64,000 bases of DNA from an uncultured Clostridia bacterium (GTDB lineage Bacteria; Bacillota; Clostridia; Lachnospirales; Lachnospiraceae). The position numbers and the translations under genes are program-made. Position 1 is the first letter of the stretch, and each line of letters opens with the position of its first letter. Positions 55,516 to 63,939 of the stretch are shown here, in pieces. The stretch is taken from positions 227,477 through 291,476 of the forward strand of contig CAMYZE010000002.1 in NCBI GenBank assembly GCA_947303805.1, in the 5' to 3' direction. The notes beneath the pieces were generated by a model. It did not search any database and had not been told where the DNA came from. It worked only from the letters and a program-made list of their open reading frames with translations.

Positions 55516-56109
55516 CTATTTATTCTTTTTTAGTTGCTTCTTTCCATACCACCAGATTAGAAAATCTATCTTTTTAATGTCGCTCACTCTTCTAAGTTCT
55601 GGACTATCGGCAAAAATGCTATTATATTCCTTTACTAAATATCGTTGTTCTTTAATCTTTTTAACAAGATTATCATATATTTCACAGTCATTATGTATCT
55701 TTTTTTCACCCTTGAATTTTCTTTTACTTAAGTTTAGTTGCTTGGCTACAACACTATCATATATTGGGCACTTTTTCGGATACAAAGTATGCAACATTTT
55801 TGATACAAATGATAATTCAACTTTGTCCACTTTTTTATATAATTCAAGTAATACTTCCTCAAGTATATCTTTTATAGATAATTTATTATTTTTAACTCTT
55901 AGTTTACGGTACTTATTAAATGTATTAAAATATACGTTTTTCCATTCATCATCTCTATGTGGATTGATTCTATAAAATGTGCAATAGTCCTTTTTAAAGT
56001 CAGTATCAAACTTTGTTTTATCTATTCTTTCCATGATAGATAAATAGTTCTCAATTGATTTCTTAAATTTTTCATCACTTTTCGCTTTTTTAATCTTAAT
56101 ATTTAACAT
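55516..56109 (-). CDS. Hypothetical protein with HhH-glycosylase-like segment, 197 aa
   Basis: Basic, mostly helical, no signal. The segment SFVSKMLHTLYPKKCPIYDSVVAKQL (about residues 100-125) resembles the helix region of base-excision glycosylase-fold proteins (pattern FxSKxLHxLxPxxxPIYDSxV), but a full glycosylase active site is not visible. It ends at a strong hairpin. Such proteins are often seen in mobile or defence regions. Function unknown. Confidence 0.6.
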   Translation of the reverse strand: MLNIKIKKAKSDEKFKKSIENYLSIMERIDKTKFDTDFKKDYCTFYRINPHRDDEWKNVYFNTFNKYRKLRVKNNKLSIKDILEEVLLELYKKVDKVELSFVSKMLHTLYPKKCPIYDSVVAKQLNLSKRKFKGEKKIHNDCEIYDNLVKKIKEQRYLVKEYNSIFADSPELRRVSDIKKIDFLIWWYGKKQLKKNK

Positions 56110-56147
56110 TATATTATTTGACCTTTTATTTAAATTATATTATGATG

Positions 56148-56267
56148 AATAAAAGGGACGGAGATAATTATTGTCGCTTGATGATTAATTTTTAAGTTTT
56201 TTCAAAAAAGCCAAAAAAACTTAACAATAATATTCTCCGTCCCTTTTATATACGTCCCTTTTATTTT
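56148..56267. repeat. GGGACGGAG inverted-repeat element, copy 2, with a partial extra end
   Basis: Full element at about 56148-56250 (AATAAAAGGGACGGAG..CTCCGTCCCTTTTAT). A second partial right end (GTCCCTTTTATTTTA) follows at about 56253-56267, overlapping the stop of the next small gene. Confidence 0.8.
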
Positions 56268-56433
56268 ATTCGCCCCTCATCATTTTCTTGTATTCTTCTT
56301 TATAATCATAGTCTTTTGGTAAATTAACTTTTGTGTTTCTTACTATCGTTTTTAAATTATTCCATGCTTTTTCTTTTTTATTAGCACTCAAAATTATAGG
56401 ACCTTCTTGATTAGATATTGTGGCTTCATTCAT
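56266..56433 (-). CDS. Small hypothetical protein, 55 aa
   Basis: The ATG at 56433 follows GGGAGGTGTACT. The protein (MNEATISNQEGPIILSANKK, then TKVNLPKDYDYKEEYKKMMRGE) is charged and looks like a small antitoxin or adaptor by composition, but there is no toxin gene beside it and I do not recognise the family. Its stop lies at the end of the inverted-repeat element. Confidence 0.5.
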   Translation of the reverse strand: MNEATISNQEGPIILSANKKEKAWNNLKTIVRNTKVNLPKDYDYKEEYKKMMRGE

Positions 56434-56546
56434 AGTACACCTCCCATATTACAATTGAAACATAATTGCAGGATTCTGTCATTACCACTGTTTACTGTTA
56501 AAGAAATAAAGCACAAATGTAATGTTTAATCATGGTAATTGTTTCA

Positions 56547-57587
56547 TCAACTTTTTATCACATCAATTATTATTTTGTCAACAACTTCAATCAATTCTAA
56601 AAGCATTATACTATATTCTTTAAAAGTTTTTGCTATAATTGTAAAATTAGCTATAGATAAATCTGCATTACCACGTAATCGATTTACTATAACGTCTTTA
56701 ATATTTATATTTAACATTTTTTCTCTAAATTTAGCTCGTATTTTATTGAATAGTTCTAATTCCTTACCTCTTAATTTGCTATATGGAATATATGGATTTC
56801 TTTCAAAATGAAGAGCCAAAGAATTAATTGTACTTTCAAAATGAACTGTAAAATCATATCCTTTTTTAGTAAAATTCCAAGATAATTTATATAACTGATA
56901 ATAAATACCTGCAGATTTATCAGACTTACCTCTTGCACAATAAAATGGAAATTTTTCATCTTCAATATATCTATTAAACTTATATACTACATAATCTATT
57001 AGTTCTGAATAGTTTTCTTTTGAAATGTCTTTACGTTCTTCTTCTTTACTTTCATATCTATATTTATCTCGCATTATATAATAATCACAAAAATCATTAA
57101 TTAATGGCAACTTTGTAAATTCATTGTTAGTGAACAATTTATCAAGTTTATGATATCTAATATGTTTAAAATTATGATCAGATAGGTCAATTGATGAATT
57201 ATCTTTGGTAAGATAGATATAATCTCTATTTTTGCACATAGGGAATTCCTTATCTAATGCCTCAACATATCTTTTAGTCTGTTCATAGCCTTCATTAGAA
57301 TACACTTTATTCTCTATGCATATTATTCTTTCAGGTTTTTCTTCATCACTAATTCGAATTAAAATATCAATGAAGTTATTTCTACCATTTACTTTGATAG
57401 GATACTCTCTATCAACATAAACCTTTTTTGTTTCACAAACTTTGTCTATCCCAATCTCTTCACAAAACTTATTGAGAAATTTAATGCCAATTTCTTGGTC
57501 TTGATAGTCAAAGTAATAACTCAATAAATTAGATACAGGTAATTCTTTGTTTTGTATGCCTAATATTTCAAAAGCATTGTCTTTCAT
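56547..57587 (-). CDS. PD-(D/E)XK nuclease superfamily protein, 346 aa
   Basis: The N-terminal half has the PDDEXK_4 pattern: a conserved Glu-rich first helix, NNFIDILIRI with the Asp, then IICIENKVYSNEGYEQTKRYVEAL with the Glu and Lys. This family holds uncharacterised nucleases common in defence islands. The C-terminal half is unassigned. GAGT-type ribosome site; no obvious operon partner. Confidence 0.75.
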   Translation of the reverse strand: MKDNAFEILGIQNKELPVSNLLSYYFDYQDQEIGIKFLNKFCEEIGIDKVCETKKVYVDREYPIKVNGRNNFIDILIRISDEEKPERIICIENKVYSNEGYEQTKRYVEALDKEFPMCKNRDYIYLTKDNSSIDLSDHNFKHIRYHKLDKLFTNNEFTKLPLINDFCDYYIMRDKYRYESKEEERKDISKENYSELIDYVVYKFNRYIEDEKFPFYCARGKSDKSAGIYYQLYKLSWNFTKKGYDFTVHFESTINSLALHFERNPYIPYSKLRGKELELFNKIRAKFREKMLNINIKDVIVNRLRGNADLSIANFTIIAKTFKEYSIMLLELIEVVDKIIIDVIKS

Positions 57588-57687
57588 TTATTTACTCCTT
57601 AGCATGACTTTTGATGGCATAGTTACTTTGTACATTGCTGCCACTTTAAAATAATTACAAATGTCATCTATATTTACTATGCCACCT

Positions 57688-57873
57688 TCAACCCTTGCAC
57701 TGACTTATCAATAAATACGCCCATAAGTAGATTTGTTTTAGTTTGGAATAATTCTTTATTATAAGTTCAGGCAAATCTTTATCCAATATATCTTGAACTA
57801 CACTTTTTACTTTTTCTCGCATATTTCCATCTTTGTACCAGTCAACTGGAAGAAGAGTGTCTCTATTATCAAG
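57688..57873 (-). pseudogene. Remnant of a type I restriction R subunit (hsdR) 3' end
   Basis: On the minus strand the frame reads LDNRDTLLPVDWYKDGNMR and EKVKSVVQDILDKDLPE, the pattern of the extreme C-terminus of HsdR proteins (PVDWxK..xREKxKxxVRxxLxxxLP). After that the frame seems shifted. There is no start codon and no upstream part; copy 3 of the inverted-repeat element abuts its 5' side. The rest of the 57588-58026 interval holds no intact gene. Confidence 0.5.
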
Positions 57874-57972
57874 ATAAATGGGGCGGAGATTATTGTTGTT
57901 ACTTGATGATTAAATTTTTGTTTTTTTGAAAAAACCAAAAACTGAACAATAATGTTCTCCGTCACTTTTATC
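57873..57972. repeat. GGGACGGAG inverted-repeat element, copy 3
   Basis: Ends GATAAATGGGGCGGAG and CTCCGTCACTTTTATC are inverted repeats with three mismatches. The inner arms are diverged compared with copies 1 and 2, so this is an older copy. Confidence 0.75.
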
Positions 57973-58026
57973 ACGCTATTTTCATTTAATATACTTATCG
58001 CGTTCTTTATAGGATATATATTAAAC

Positions 58027-58566
58027 TTATTTAAATTTTTTCATTATTTCATTGATGCGATTTTCAATGAGATATTTTGACATGTCTTTCTTCTTTGTTG
58101 ATCCTCTTGACAATACAATATTTTTGTCATCATCAAATCTTAATCCAAACATTTTATCAAGTTTTGAAGGATCTTTCTTTTGCTTTATGTTCTTCAAAAA
58201 TCTATTCATTTCTTTATTTTTAAGTGCCAAAATAATAGTGCCCCATTTTGTATTTTTTGCCTTTAACATTCGCTTATTTGTACAATATATACCAACTAGC
58301 ATAAACCAATCAGCATTATCATGCATACCAAATCTATTAAACCATAAGAAATATGGCATATCTTTCCTTTCATTCACATATGTTCTAGACATCTTTACTT
58401 GTACAGTTAAGACTTTATGTTTGTTCTTTTTAAATTTATATAACAATAAGTCTATTCCTTTTTCTTGTGCTGATGTAGGTACAAAAACTGATACATTTTT
58501 TAAATGTTTTCTTAAATAATCTGCCACTTCAAATTCGCCATATTGCATTGTAAACTTAGGTTCCAT
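58027..58566 (-). CDS. Restriction-endonuclease-fold-like protein, 179 aa
   Basis: The pattern MQYGEFEVADYL, then EKGIDLLLYKF and VLTVQVKMSR gives Glu, Asp and QxK in the order of a PD-(D/E)XK fold (similar to DUF4365-type proteins). The rest is basic. It is the second of two neighbouring genes of this kind. Function unknown; DNA cleavage or sensing is possible. Confidence 0.55.
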   Translation of the reverse strand: MEPKFTMQYGEFEVADYLRKHLKNVSVFVPTSAQEKGIDLLLYKFKKNKHKVLTVQVKMSRTYVNERKDMPYFLWFNRFGMHDNADWFMLVGIYCTNKRMLKAKNTKWGTIILALKNKEMNRFLKNIKQKKDPSKLDKMFGLRFDDDKNIVLSRGSTKKKDMSKYLIENRINEIMKKFK

Positions 58567-58616
58567 TTCAACTCTCCTACTAAAATATAATTAAAATAAT
58601 CTTATTCAAAATCATT

Positions 58617-59069
58617 TCATAAAAACATTTTGAAGTTCCTTTCAGAAAACTTATCAAATTTTTCTTTCATCCTACCATTTGGGGAGCAAAATATTACAGT
58701 TCGATGCCCCTTATTTTTCTCACTTTTATTTTCACGCGAATTATTGATAAACTCTTTAAAACTAAGTATCCAGGTTTTTTGTAATTTTTCAGATCTAAAA
58801 ATATAATAAAATCTCTCATTATTATTATCATTCAACTGTGCGTCAACCTTAATATTAGCAAATGTTCCAATATTTTTAGCATCCTTGCTTCTCGCTTTAA
58901 TTTGAAGTTTAATAAAAGTTACATCGTCCTTTTTTATAATTGCATCTACTCCATGATCATCCACTAATGGAGTATATACATCAAAACCTTCTGTCAACAA
59001 CTCTCCTATTATATTGTACTCCATTCTTTTTCCAAAGCTTGATGAATCCCTATACTTTTTATTTATCAT
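58617..59069 (-). CDS. DUF4365-like PD-(D/E)XK-fold protein, 150 aa
   Basis: FGKRMEYNIIGELLTEGFDVYTPLVDDHGVDAIIKKD followed by FIKLQIKAR has the Glu, Asp and QxK positions of the family. The start at 59069 follows GGGAGAG. It precedes the 179-aa gene of similar fold by 50 bp, so the two probably act together. Confidence 0.6.
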   Translation of the reverse strand: MINKKYRDSSSFGKRMEYNIIGELLTEGFDVYTPLVDDHGVDAIIKKDDVTFIKLQIKARSKDAKNIGTFANIKVDAQLNDNNNERFYYIFRSEKLQKTWILSFKEFINNSRENKSEKNKGHRTVIFCSPNGRMKEKFDKFSERNFKMFL

Positions 59070-59166
59070 AGCTTGTCTCTCCCTTATCATAAAATCTTAC
59101 TTGCCACTTAATTATACCACATCTCTTTACAATTAAAATAAGCTTAAACTTTGATGTTAAATTTTA

Positions 59167-59215
59167 CTTTTTTGAATAATAGCAAAACGAACAATAATAG
59201 TTAGCCTCCGCACCT
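59167..59215. repeat. Half copy of the GGGACGGAG element
   Basis: Only the right half is left (TTTTTTGAATAATAGC.. AACAATAATAGTTAGCCTCC), lacking its partner arm. Confidence 0.45.
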
Positions 59216-59246
59216 TGTACTCTTTTTTTTATTCCTATCGGTATAA

Positions 59247-59609
59247 TTACTTTCTTAATACCTTTTCTAGCTTTTTGTCAAATGTCTCTACTTCCTCGTT
59301 TAATATTTGTTTTCGTGCTAGCAAATAACAATCAACTAAATCTAATTTAATACTTTTGTAGTTTTCTAATGTTTTTATAAATAACTCATTTTCTTCAAAA
59401 ACCACTTCATTAGATAAAGCTATCAATGTATCAACTATTTCTGCTCTTGATACATGGTATGTACCACTCAATACATAAACAACCTCTGACAACACCAATA
59501 ATGATACATGTGGTGATTTTCTAATGATTTTTTCCGCTTTATTGTATAACTCATCGTCATCATGCATGAGATATCTTAAAACTATATTTGCATCACATAT
59601 TGTTTTCAT
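59247..59609 (-). CDS. PIN-domain (VapC-like) toxin, 120 aa
   Basis: Acidic PIN residues are in CDANIVLRYL, LSEVVYVLSG and LDLVDCYLLARK, so a metal-dependent RNase is likely. The ATG at 59609 overlaps the antitoxin end by 17 bp. The C-terminus (EVETFDKKLEKVL) is typical. Confidence 0.88.
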   Translation of the reverse strand: MKTICDANIVLRYLMHDDDELYNKAEKIIRKSPHVSLLVLSEVVYVLSGTYHVSRAEIVDTLIALSNEVVFEENELFIKTLENYKSIKLDLVDCYLLARKQILNEEVETFDKKLEKVLRK

Positions 59610-59859
59610 ATTCTTCAACTATTCCTTTTTCAAATGCTCGTTCTTCTTCAGGCCACTTAGACTTATCTGCATATTTTGATAACATTCCACCTGCAAGCAT
59701 AGGCTTTTTAGATACAACAAATGGCATTCTTTGCTCAACCAAACTTTGCTTTGCAAATAGCCTAACGGCAGATGCAAATGTTATTCCCATATCCCTATAC
59801 AATTTTTCGACCTTATCTTTAAGGCTTTTTTCCATTCTAACTTGTAATACTGTTTCCAT
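59593..59859 (-). CDS. RelB/DinJ-family antitoxin, 88 aa
   Basis: A ribbon-helix-helix N-terminus (METVLQVRMEKSLKDKVEKLYRDMGITFASAVRLFAKQSL) typical of RelB/DinJ. The C-terminus would bind the toxin. It starts at 59859. This antitoxin class usually pairs with RelE/YafQ toxins, yet here the partner is a PIN protein. Confidence 0.85.
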   Translation of the reverse strand: METVLQVRMEKSLKDKVEKLYRDMGITFASAVRLFAKQSLVEQRMPFVVSKKPMLAGGMLSKYADKSKWPEEERAFEKGIVEEYENNM

Positions 59860-60006
59860 AATATACCTCTTACATTTGTAATACTTTTGTAAAATTATAC
59901 TGTGGATATCAAATCTTGTCAATATCTCAATAAAGCTTTTTAATAAATTTTTACAGGCAAATTTGTTAAAACCCACGATAATTACACTTTATTTATGTAA
60001 AGGACT

Positions 60007-60903
60007 CTATTTTAGTGCATACTCTAACAGCCTATCCGACAACTGCTCCCCATCCAACTGCCTAAAAAACATATCATCTGTCACTATAGATTTCTTAAAA
60101 TACATTTCATCTCTATGAGAATCTTAATAAGTTGTAGCATTTAAAGCCCCTAATAATGTGCCACCATAGTTTTGGTTATCTTCCATTTCATACAAATAAT
60201 TTAAAATACTATGTCTTTCCTCTTGTTTTTCAACTGCACTTTCTGTCATGTCAGCAGTTATTGGGAAGGCTGTATTAACAAACATAGTAAACTGCTCCTG
60301 AGTAAATTTAGTTAATGCAAAAGTATTAATTCTCTTATCAAACACACTAATGGCATCTGCATACCCTTTCAAAACTTGCTTTGCCATATGCAGTTTTTAC
60401 TCCAATCCAGATACATGCTTAATATATACTCTATTCTCCGCTTTACTAAAAACTGAATGAAACTGATTTTCACAAACAACTCTCATCGGACTTATTGTTG
60501 CCTGCAAAGGGAATTTTCCATTATGTGCATTTCTAAATATTACATAATTCTTGTATTCGTCTTTTAGATACATTGAAGACTCAAGTTCTGCAATAATATA
60601 AATTATTCCATTCTTAGTCATTCCAGCTTTTCTAAACTTTATATCATTTGAAATATAATTTATAAATTCAAACGCATACGTATTTTGACATATCTTGTAT
60701 CTATTGCTTACAACACCTAATATGTCACCAGTATCTTCTCTAACATTAGCCTGCACACCTGGAACCAACTCTGGCATGCCATTATACATATAAAAGCAAT
60801 TCTCGCCTTTAACTGTGAAATCTAACCCCGACATCTGCAAAACTTGGTCGACATTAGTAGCTCTTTCAACATTTTCCCCTATGTTTTCCAATATTGATAA
60901 CAT
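60007..60903 (-). pseudogene. DUF932 phage/plasmid-like gene broken by two in-frame TAA codons
   Basis: The first part (60397-60903) matches the DUF932 family: ENCFYMYNGMPELVPGVQANVREDTGDILGVVSNRYKI and SPMRVVCENQFHSVFSKAENR. It stops at TAA 60399-60397, but the same frame continues at once (KLHMAKQVLKGYADAI). It stops again with TAA near 60126-60124 and continues to 60009 (DSHRDEMYFKKSIVTDDMFF). All parts join without frameshift, so two nonsense changes broke one gene of about 298 codons. The family is typical of phages, plasmids and integrative elements. Confidence 0.7.
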
Positions 60904-60950
60904 ACTATACCTCTATAATATTTATTTATAATTTTTACATGAAAAAAATA

Positions 60951-61709
60951 TTATTTTAATATTCTTTTAATATCATTAGCATAGTTTTTTTGTTTAGTTA
61001 TTCTAATATAAAGCAATACTTTGTTAATAGCACCTTCTAATTCCCTAATATCTGATTTCTTATTCTTAGCAATATATTCAATTACTTTTTCATCTATAGC
61101 ATTTCTTTTGCCTAAGTTTCTCAGATGATTCTTTAATATTTGTATCCTATCACTATAGTTTAATTGTTTCAATTCCAAAGTCAAACCCCATGAAAATCGA
61201 GACATTAATCTCTTGTCAATATATCGAGATAACCTATTTTGGCTTAAATTTGACGAAAACACTATTAATTTATCCTTAGTATAAATATCATTAAACATAT
61301 TTATTATCTCTTCTTGAGTTTGTTGTTTGCCATTCAAAATATCAATATCATCTATTAATAGCACATCAAAACTTCGATACTTATTTTTAAATTTATTGGC
61401 TTTACTATCCCTAATACCATTTACGAATTCTTGAACGAAATCAACGCAAGGAATATACTTAACTTTCTTTCTTGGATTTTTAGCCTTGATTTCATTTTCG
61501 ATTGTTTTCAAAAAATGTGTTTTACCACTACCGGTTTTTCCATATATGAAAACAGGACTATAACCTTTGTCTAATTTTTTCACTATCTCCTTACTAGCAT
61601 CATATACTATGCTGTTGAAATTTCCTTTCACCGTATTCTTAAAAGTATATTTATTTTGTTTTTTCGTTGCTTTGTTGATATTTAATTTTGTAATTACTTT
61701 TTTCTTCAT
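60951..61709 (-). CDS. DnaA-like AAA+ ATPase lacking the origin-binding domain, 252 aa
   Basis: The AAA+ core follows DnaA/Hda: Walker A GKTGSGKTH (residues 57-65), VDFVQEFVNGIRD, Walker B VLLIDDIDIL with the Hxx-like KQQTQEE, SSNLSQNRLSRYIDKRLMSRFSWG and the lid helices. Domains I and IV (DNA-binding) of DnaA are absent. It could load a helicase for a mobile replicon, perhaps the DnaB-like protein 6 kb away, or regulate host DnaA. The palindromic element at 61835-61850 lies in its promoter region. Confidence 0.8.
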   Translation of the reverse strand: MKKKVITKLNINKATKKQNKYTFKNTVKGNFNSIVYDASKEIVKKLDKGYSPVFIYGKTGSGKTHFLKTIENEIKAKNPRKKVKYIPCVDFVQEFVNGIRDSKANKFKNKYRSFDVLLIDDIDILNGKQQTQEEIINMFNDIYTKDKLIVFSSNLSQNRLSRYIDKRLMSRFSWGLTLELKQLNYSDRIQILKNHLRNLGKRNAIDEKVIEYIAKNKKSDIRELEGAINKVLLYIRITKQKNYANDIKRILK

Positions 61710-61834
61710 TCTTTCCCAACCCCTAATATCTATAATATACTAAGATAACTTTTAGTATGCTCTGAATCAGTTTTTCTTTAGTTCATCACATACATTTTAC
61801 GGCACCTTAATATAGGCATTTTACACCATAATAT

Positions 61835-61876
61835 GCGACAAATTTGTCTCATAAAAATAGCGACTGTCATAGTCGC
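61835..61876 (-). promoter_or_regulatory. Terminator plus palindromic promoter element of the DnaA-like gene
   Basis: In minus-strand order: hairpin GCGACT..AGTCGC with TATTTTTAT (61876-61855) after the PIN gene, then GAGACAAATTTGTCGC (61850-61835), containing the perfect 12-bp palindrome GACAAATTTGTC, then an A/T-rich promoter region. Confidence 0.6.
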
Positions 61877-61911
61877 CAATTTTAACAATTATATTAATAA
61901 CTACATACTAG

Positions 61912-62403
61912 CTATTTTAAACTATTAACTATATAATCATATATATCTTTACTAATCCTTATTTTTGTTTCATGCAATTTGTTTAATATATCAATGATTT
62001 CTTGTTTTGTTTTAAGACCTTTTTTATTAAGTTCTATTAAAACTGTTCCGATTCTAATAGTAATGATTTTTTCATTCTTTGCTAACTTTATTCCAGCAGA
62101 ATCTTCAATTAACAATAAATTAGAATTAATCTGCTTGCACAATGCTATTGCCTCAGCTTCTCCTCTGTGTATACCAATAATTCTAGTATAATTATCAACC
62201 AAATCTGTATCAAGTATATCATATACTTTTATAAATGTTGTGTTAAGTAAAACTTTAATCTCTTCTTGGTATTTATCATCTTTTGTCAATTCATTATACA
62301 CCCATCGTGGTATACACACTTCTTCAAACAATAAATTTAAAATATCTATTTCATTTATTTTTATTAAATATAGTATCGGTGTTGTATCTGCAACAACTAT
62401 CAT
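61912..62403 (-). CDS. DUF3368 PIN-like toxin, 163 aa
   Basis: Begins MIVVADTTPILYLIKINEIDIL, with the acidic PIN residues in ADTTP, HRGEAEAIAL and IEDSAG. DUF3368 proteins pair with UPF0175-type antitoxins, as here; the antitoxin gene lies directly upstream and shares one base. Confidence 0.82.
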   Translation of the reverse strand: MIVVADTTPILYLIKINEIDILNLLFEEVCIPRWVYNELTKDDKYQEEIKVLLNTTFIKVYDILDTDLVDNYTRIIGIHRGEAEAIALCKQINSNLLLIEDSAGIKLAKNEKIITIRIGTVLIELNKKGLKTKQEIIDILNKLHETKIRISKDIYDYIVNSLK

Positions 62404-62666
62404 TATAATATAGCCTCCAGTTCCTGTAATTCCGAATCATAGTCTTTGGTATCACCAACTATAAGAGGTAACTCCATATCACCATATATATCTATAAGTT
62501 CATATATGCTAATATCCATTTTCTCGGCTATATCGCCAAGACTTCTTTTCCCTATTTTATAATCATTATAATAATAAAATGACACTATTCTCTTCAAGTC
62601 TTCAGTTGTCAATCTTTTTAAGTCTTCAGCCACATCATTAGGAACAAGTAATTTTACTTCACTCAT
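62403..62666 (-). CDS. UPF0175-type antitoxin, 87 aa
   Basis: VPNDVAEDLKRLTTEDLKRIVSFYYYNDYKIGKRSLGDIAEKMDISIYELIDIYGDM is an HTH domain of the UPF0175 kind. It lies immediately before the DUF3368 toxin gene. Likely both antitoxin and autorepressor. Confidence 0.82.
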   Translation of the reverse strand: MSEVKLLVPNDVAEDLKRLTTEDLKRIVSFYYYNDYKIGKRSLGDIAEKMDISIYELIDIYGDMELPLIVGDTKDYDSELQELEAIL

Positions 62667-62716
62667 ATTAGCACCTCCTTATAGTTTAATTATACTATAA
62701 AAACACAAAAAATGCA

Positions 62717-63745
62717 TTATTTATATCTCTGACTCATATCCTTTAACTGCTTCTTTATGCTATCCACCACCCTCTTAGGTGCCTTCACTGTCACATTCTC
62801 GCCATATTGCATAGCCCAAAATCTTATGGCATTTTCATTGACTTTTACATCGGCAATTATCACATTCTCAGTACTTCCTTTTTTTAATATAATGTCGCTG
62901 CCGAACCAATCTATCACATCTTTTAATATATTGCGATTAAACTCTAATCGGACATTCTCACTCTCGCCAGACATCATATGTATGTGTTCTTTCATATGCT
63001 TTTGCAGATTAAAATTCTCAAATGCTTTACATTTTTCAAGCCTTTCATTAAGGATTTTTGCATTTATTATTCTATCCATTCTTAAAGGTGTTATTTCATC
63101 TTCGTGCTTATCATATAAGCACAATAAATAGTATCTGCCATTTGATGCAACCATTTGATATGGGCTCACTACATATTTTTTTACTTCTTCCTTATCATTT
63201 TTCTTATATACTAACTTCTTTTCTAAATCATATGTATAATAATTGAATTCAATCTTTCTTGATTTAGAAATAGCCTCTGCTATTATTTCAATATTTAAAA
63301 ATAGATCTTCATTTTTAATTCTGTCATTTTCCGATATACTAACTTTGCCTAAACTTGATTTAAAATATTTACTTGATAATCCTTCAAGCTTTTTAATCAA
63401 CTGTTTCTTTTGTCTACTTGATAGTAGTTTTGAAAATATGATACCATCTATTAAAAACTTTAATTCAGATTCATCGAAATCATGCTCATAATAAAAATTA
63501 GTTCTAACTATAGTTTGGTTTTTACCCTTACCTTTTTTATTTTCTTCATAGCCAATATCATATCCTGCTTCTATCAAGTTATCTATATTCCTAGTTATGG
63601 ATTTTCTTTCTACATCCATATCATATTCATCATTTAGCAACCTAATAATATCACTCTGAGTAAGTCTATGCCTTACATCTGAATGTCTTTCTAATATCTG
63701 AAGAATATTTAATATCAACACATTTTTTGACTGTTTCTCGAACAT
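62717..63745 (-). CDS. WYL-domain transcriptional regulator, 342 aa
   Basis: N-terminal winged HTH (about residues 10-90; LTQSDIIRLLNDEYDMDVERKSITRNIDNLIEAGYDIG) and a central WYL domain (about 150-235) in which the signature reads RYYLLCLY. A C-terminal WCX-like region follows. WYL proteins sense ligands such as nucleotides and often control defence or DNA-repair genes. No obvious target beyond the neighbouring accessory genes. Confidence 0.85.
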   Translation of the reverse strand: MFEKQSKNVLILNILQILERHSDVRHRLTQSDIIRLLNDEYDMDVERKSITRNIDNLIEAGYDIGYEENKKGKGKNQTIVRTNFYYEHDFDESELKFLIDGIIFSKLLSSRQKKQLIKKLEGLSSKYFKSSLGKVSISENDRIKNEDLFLNIEIIAEAISKSRKIEFNYYTYDLEKKLVYKKNDKEEVKKYVVSPYQMVASNGRYYLLCLYDKHEDEITPLRMDRIINAKILNERLEKCKAFENFNLQKHMKEHIHMMSGESENVRLEFNRNILKDVIDWFGSDIILKKGSTENVIIADVKVNENAIRFWAMQYGENVTVKAPKRVVDSIKKQLKDMSQRYK

Positions 63746-63828
63746 TTGTTTCCTCTTCTAAATATTTATTTGATATAAATTTACAATATTTATAATAATA
63801 TATTTCTTCATAAAACGCAAAATTTTTT

Positions 63829-63855
63829 CAAAAAAAAATGAGTCAATTGACTCAT
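63829..63855 (-). terminator. tRNA-Asn terminator
   Basis: Perfect 18-bp palindrome ATGAGTCAATTGACTCAT (63838-63855) followed by a run of U on the minus strand, 11 bp after the tRNA gene. Confidence 0.85.
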
Positions 63856-63865
63856 TAATTCGACG

Positions 63866-63939
63866 CTCCCCGAGTAGGACTTGAACCTACGACCTACCGG
63901 TTAACAGCCGGTCGCTCTAACCAACTGAGCTATCGAGGA
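63866..63939 (-). tRNA. tRNA-Asn (anticodon GUU)
   Basis: The minus-strand sequence folds into a full cloverleaf. Acceptor TCCTCGA pairs with TCGGGGA (one G-U pair), discriminator G. The anticodon stem ACCGG/CCGGT encloses the 7-nt loop CTGTTAA with GTT at its centre. The T arm contains GGTTCAAGTCC. The CCA end is not encoded. Confidence 0.95.

Noticed and set aside
57588..57680. A second gene fragment (VNIDDICNYFKVAAMYKVTMP)
   Set aside because: It resembles the end of some regulator or peptidase, but is too short for a family call.
63866..63939. tRNA-Asn as attachment site for the accessory region
   Set aside because: I found no second copy of the tRNA 3' end in the window and no integrase gene, so integration there is not supported.
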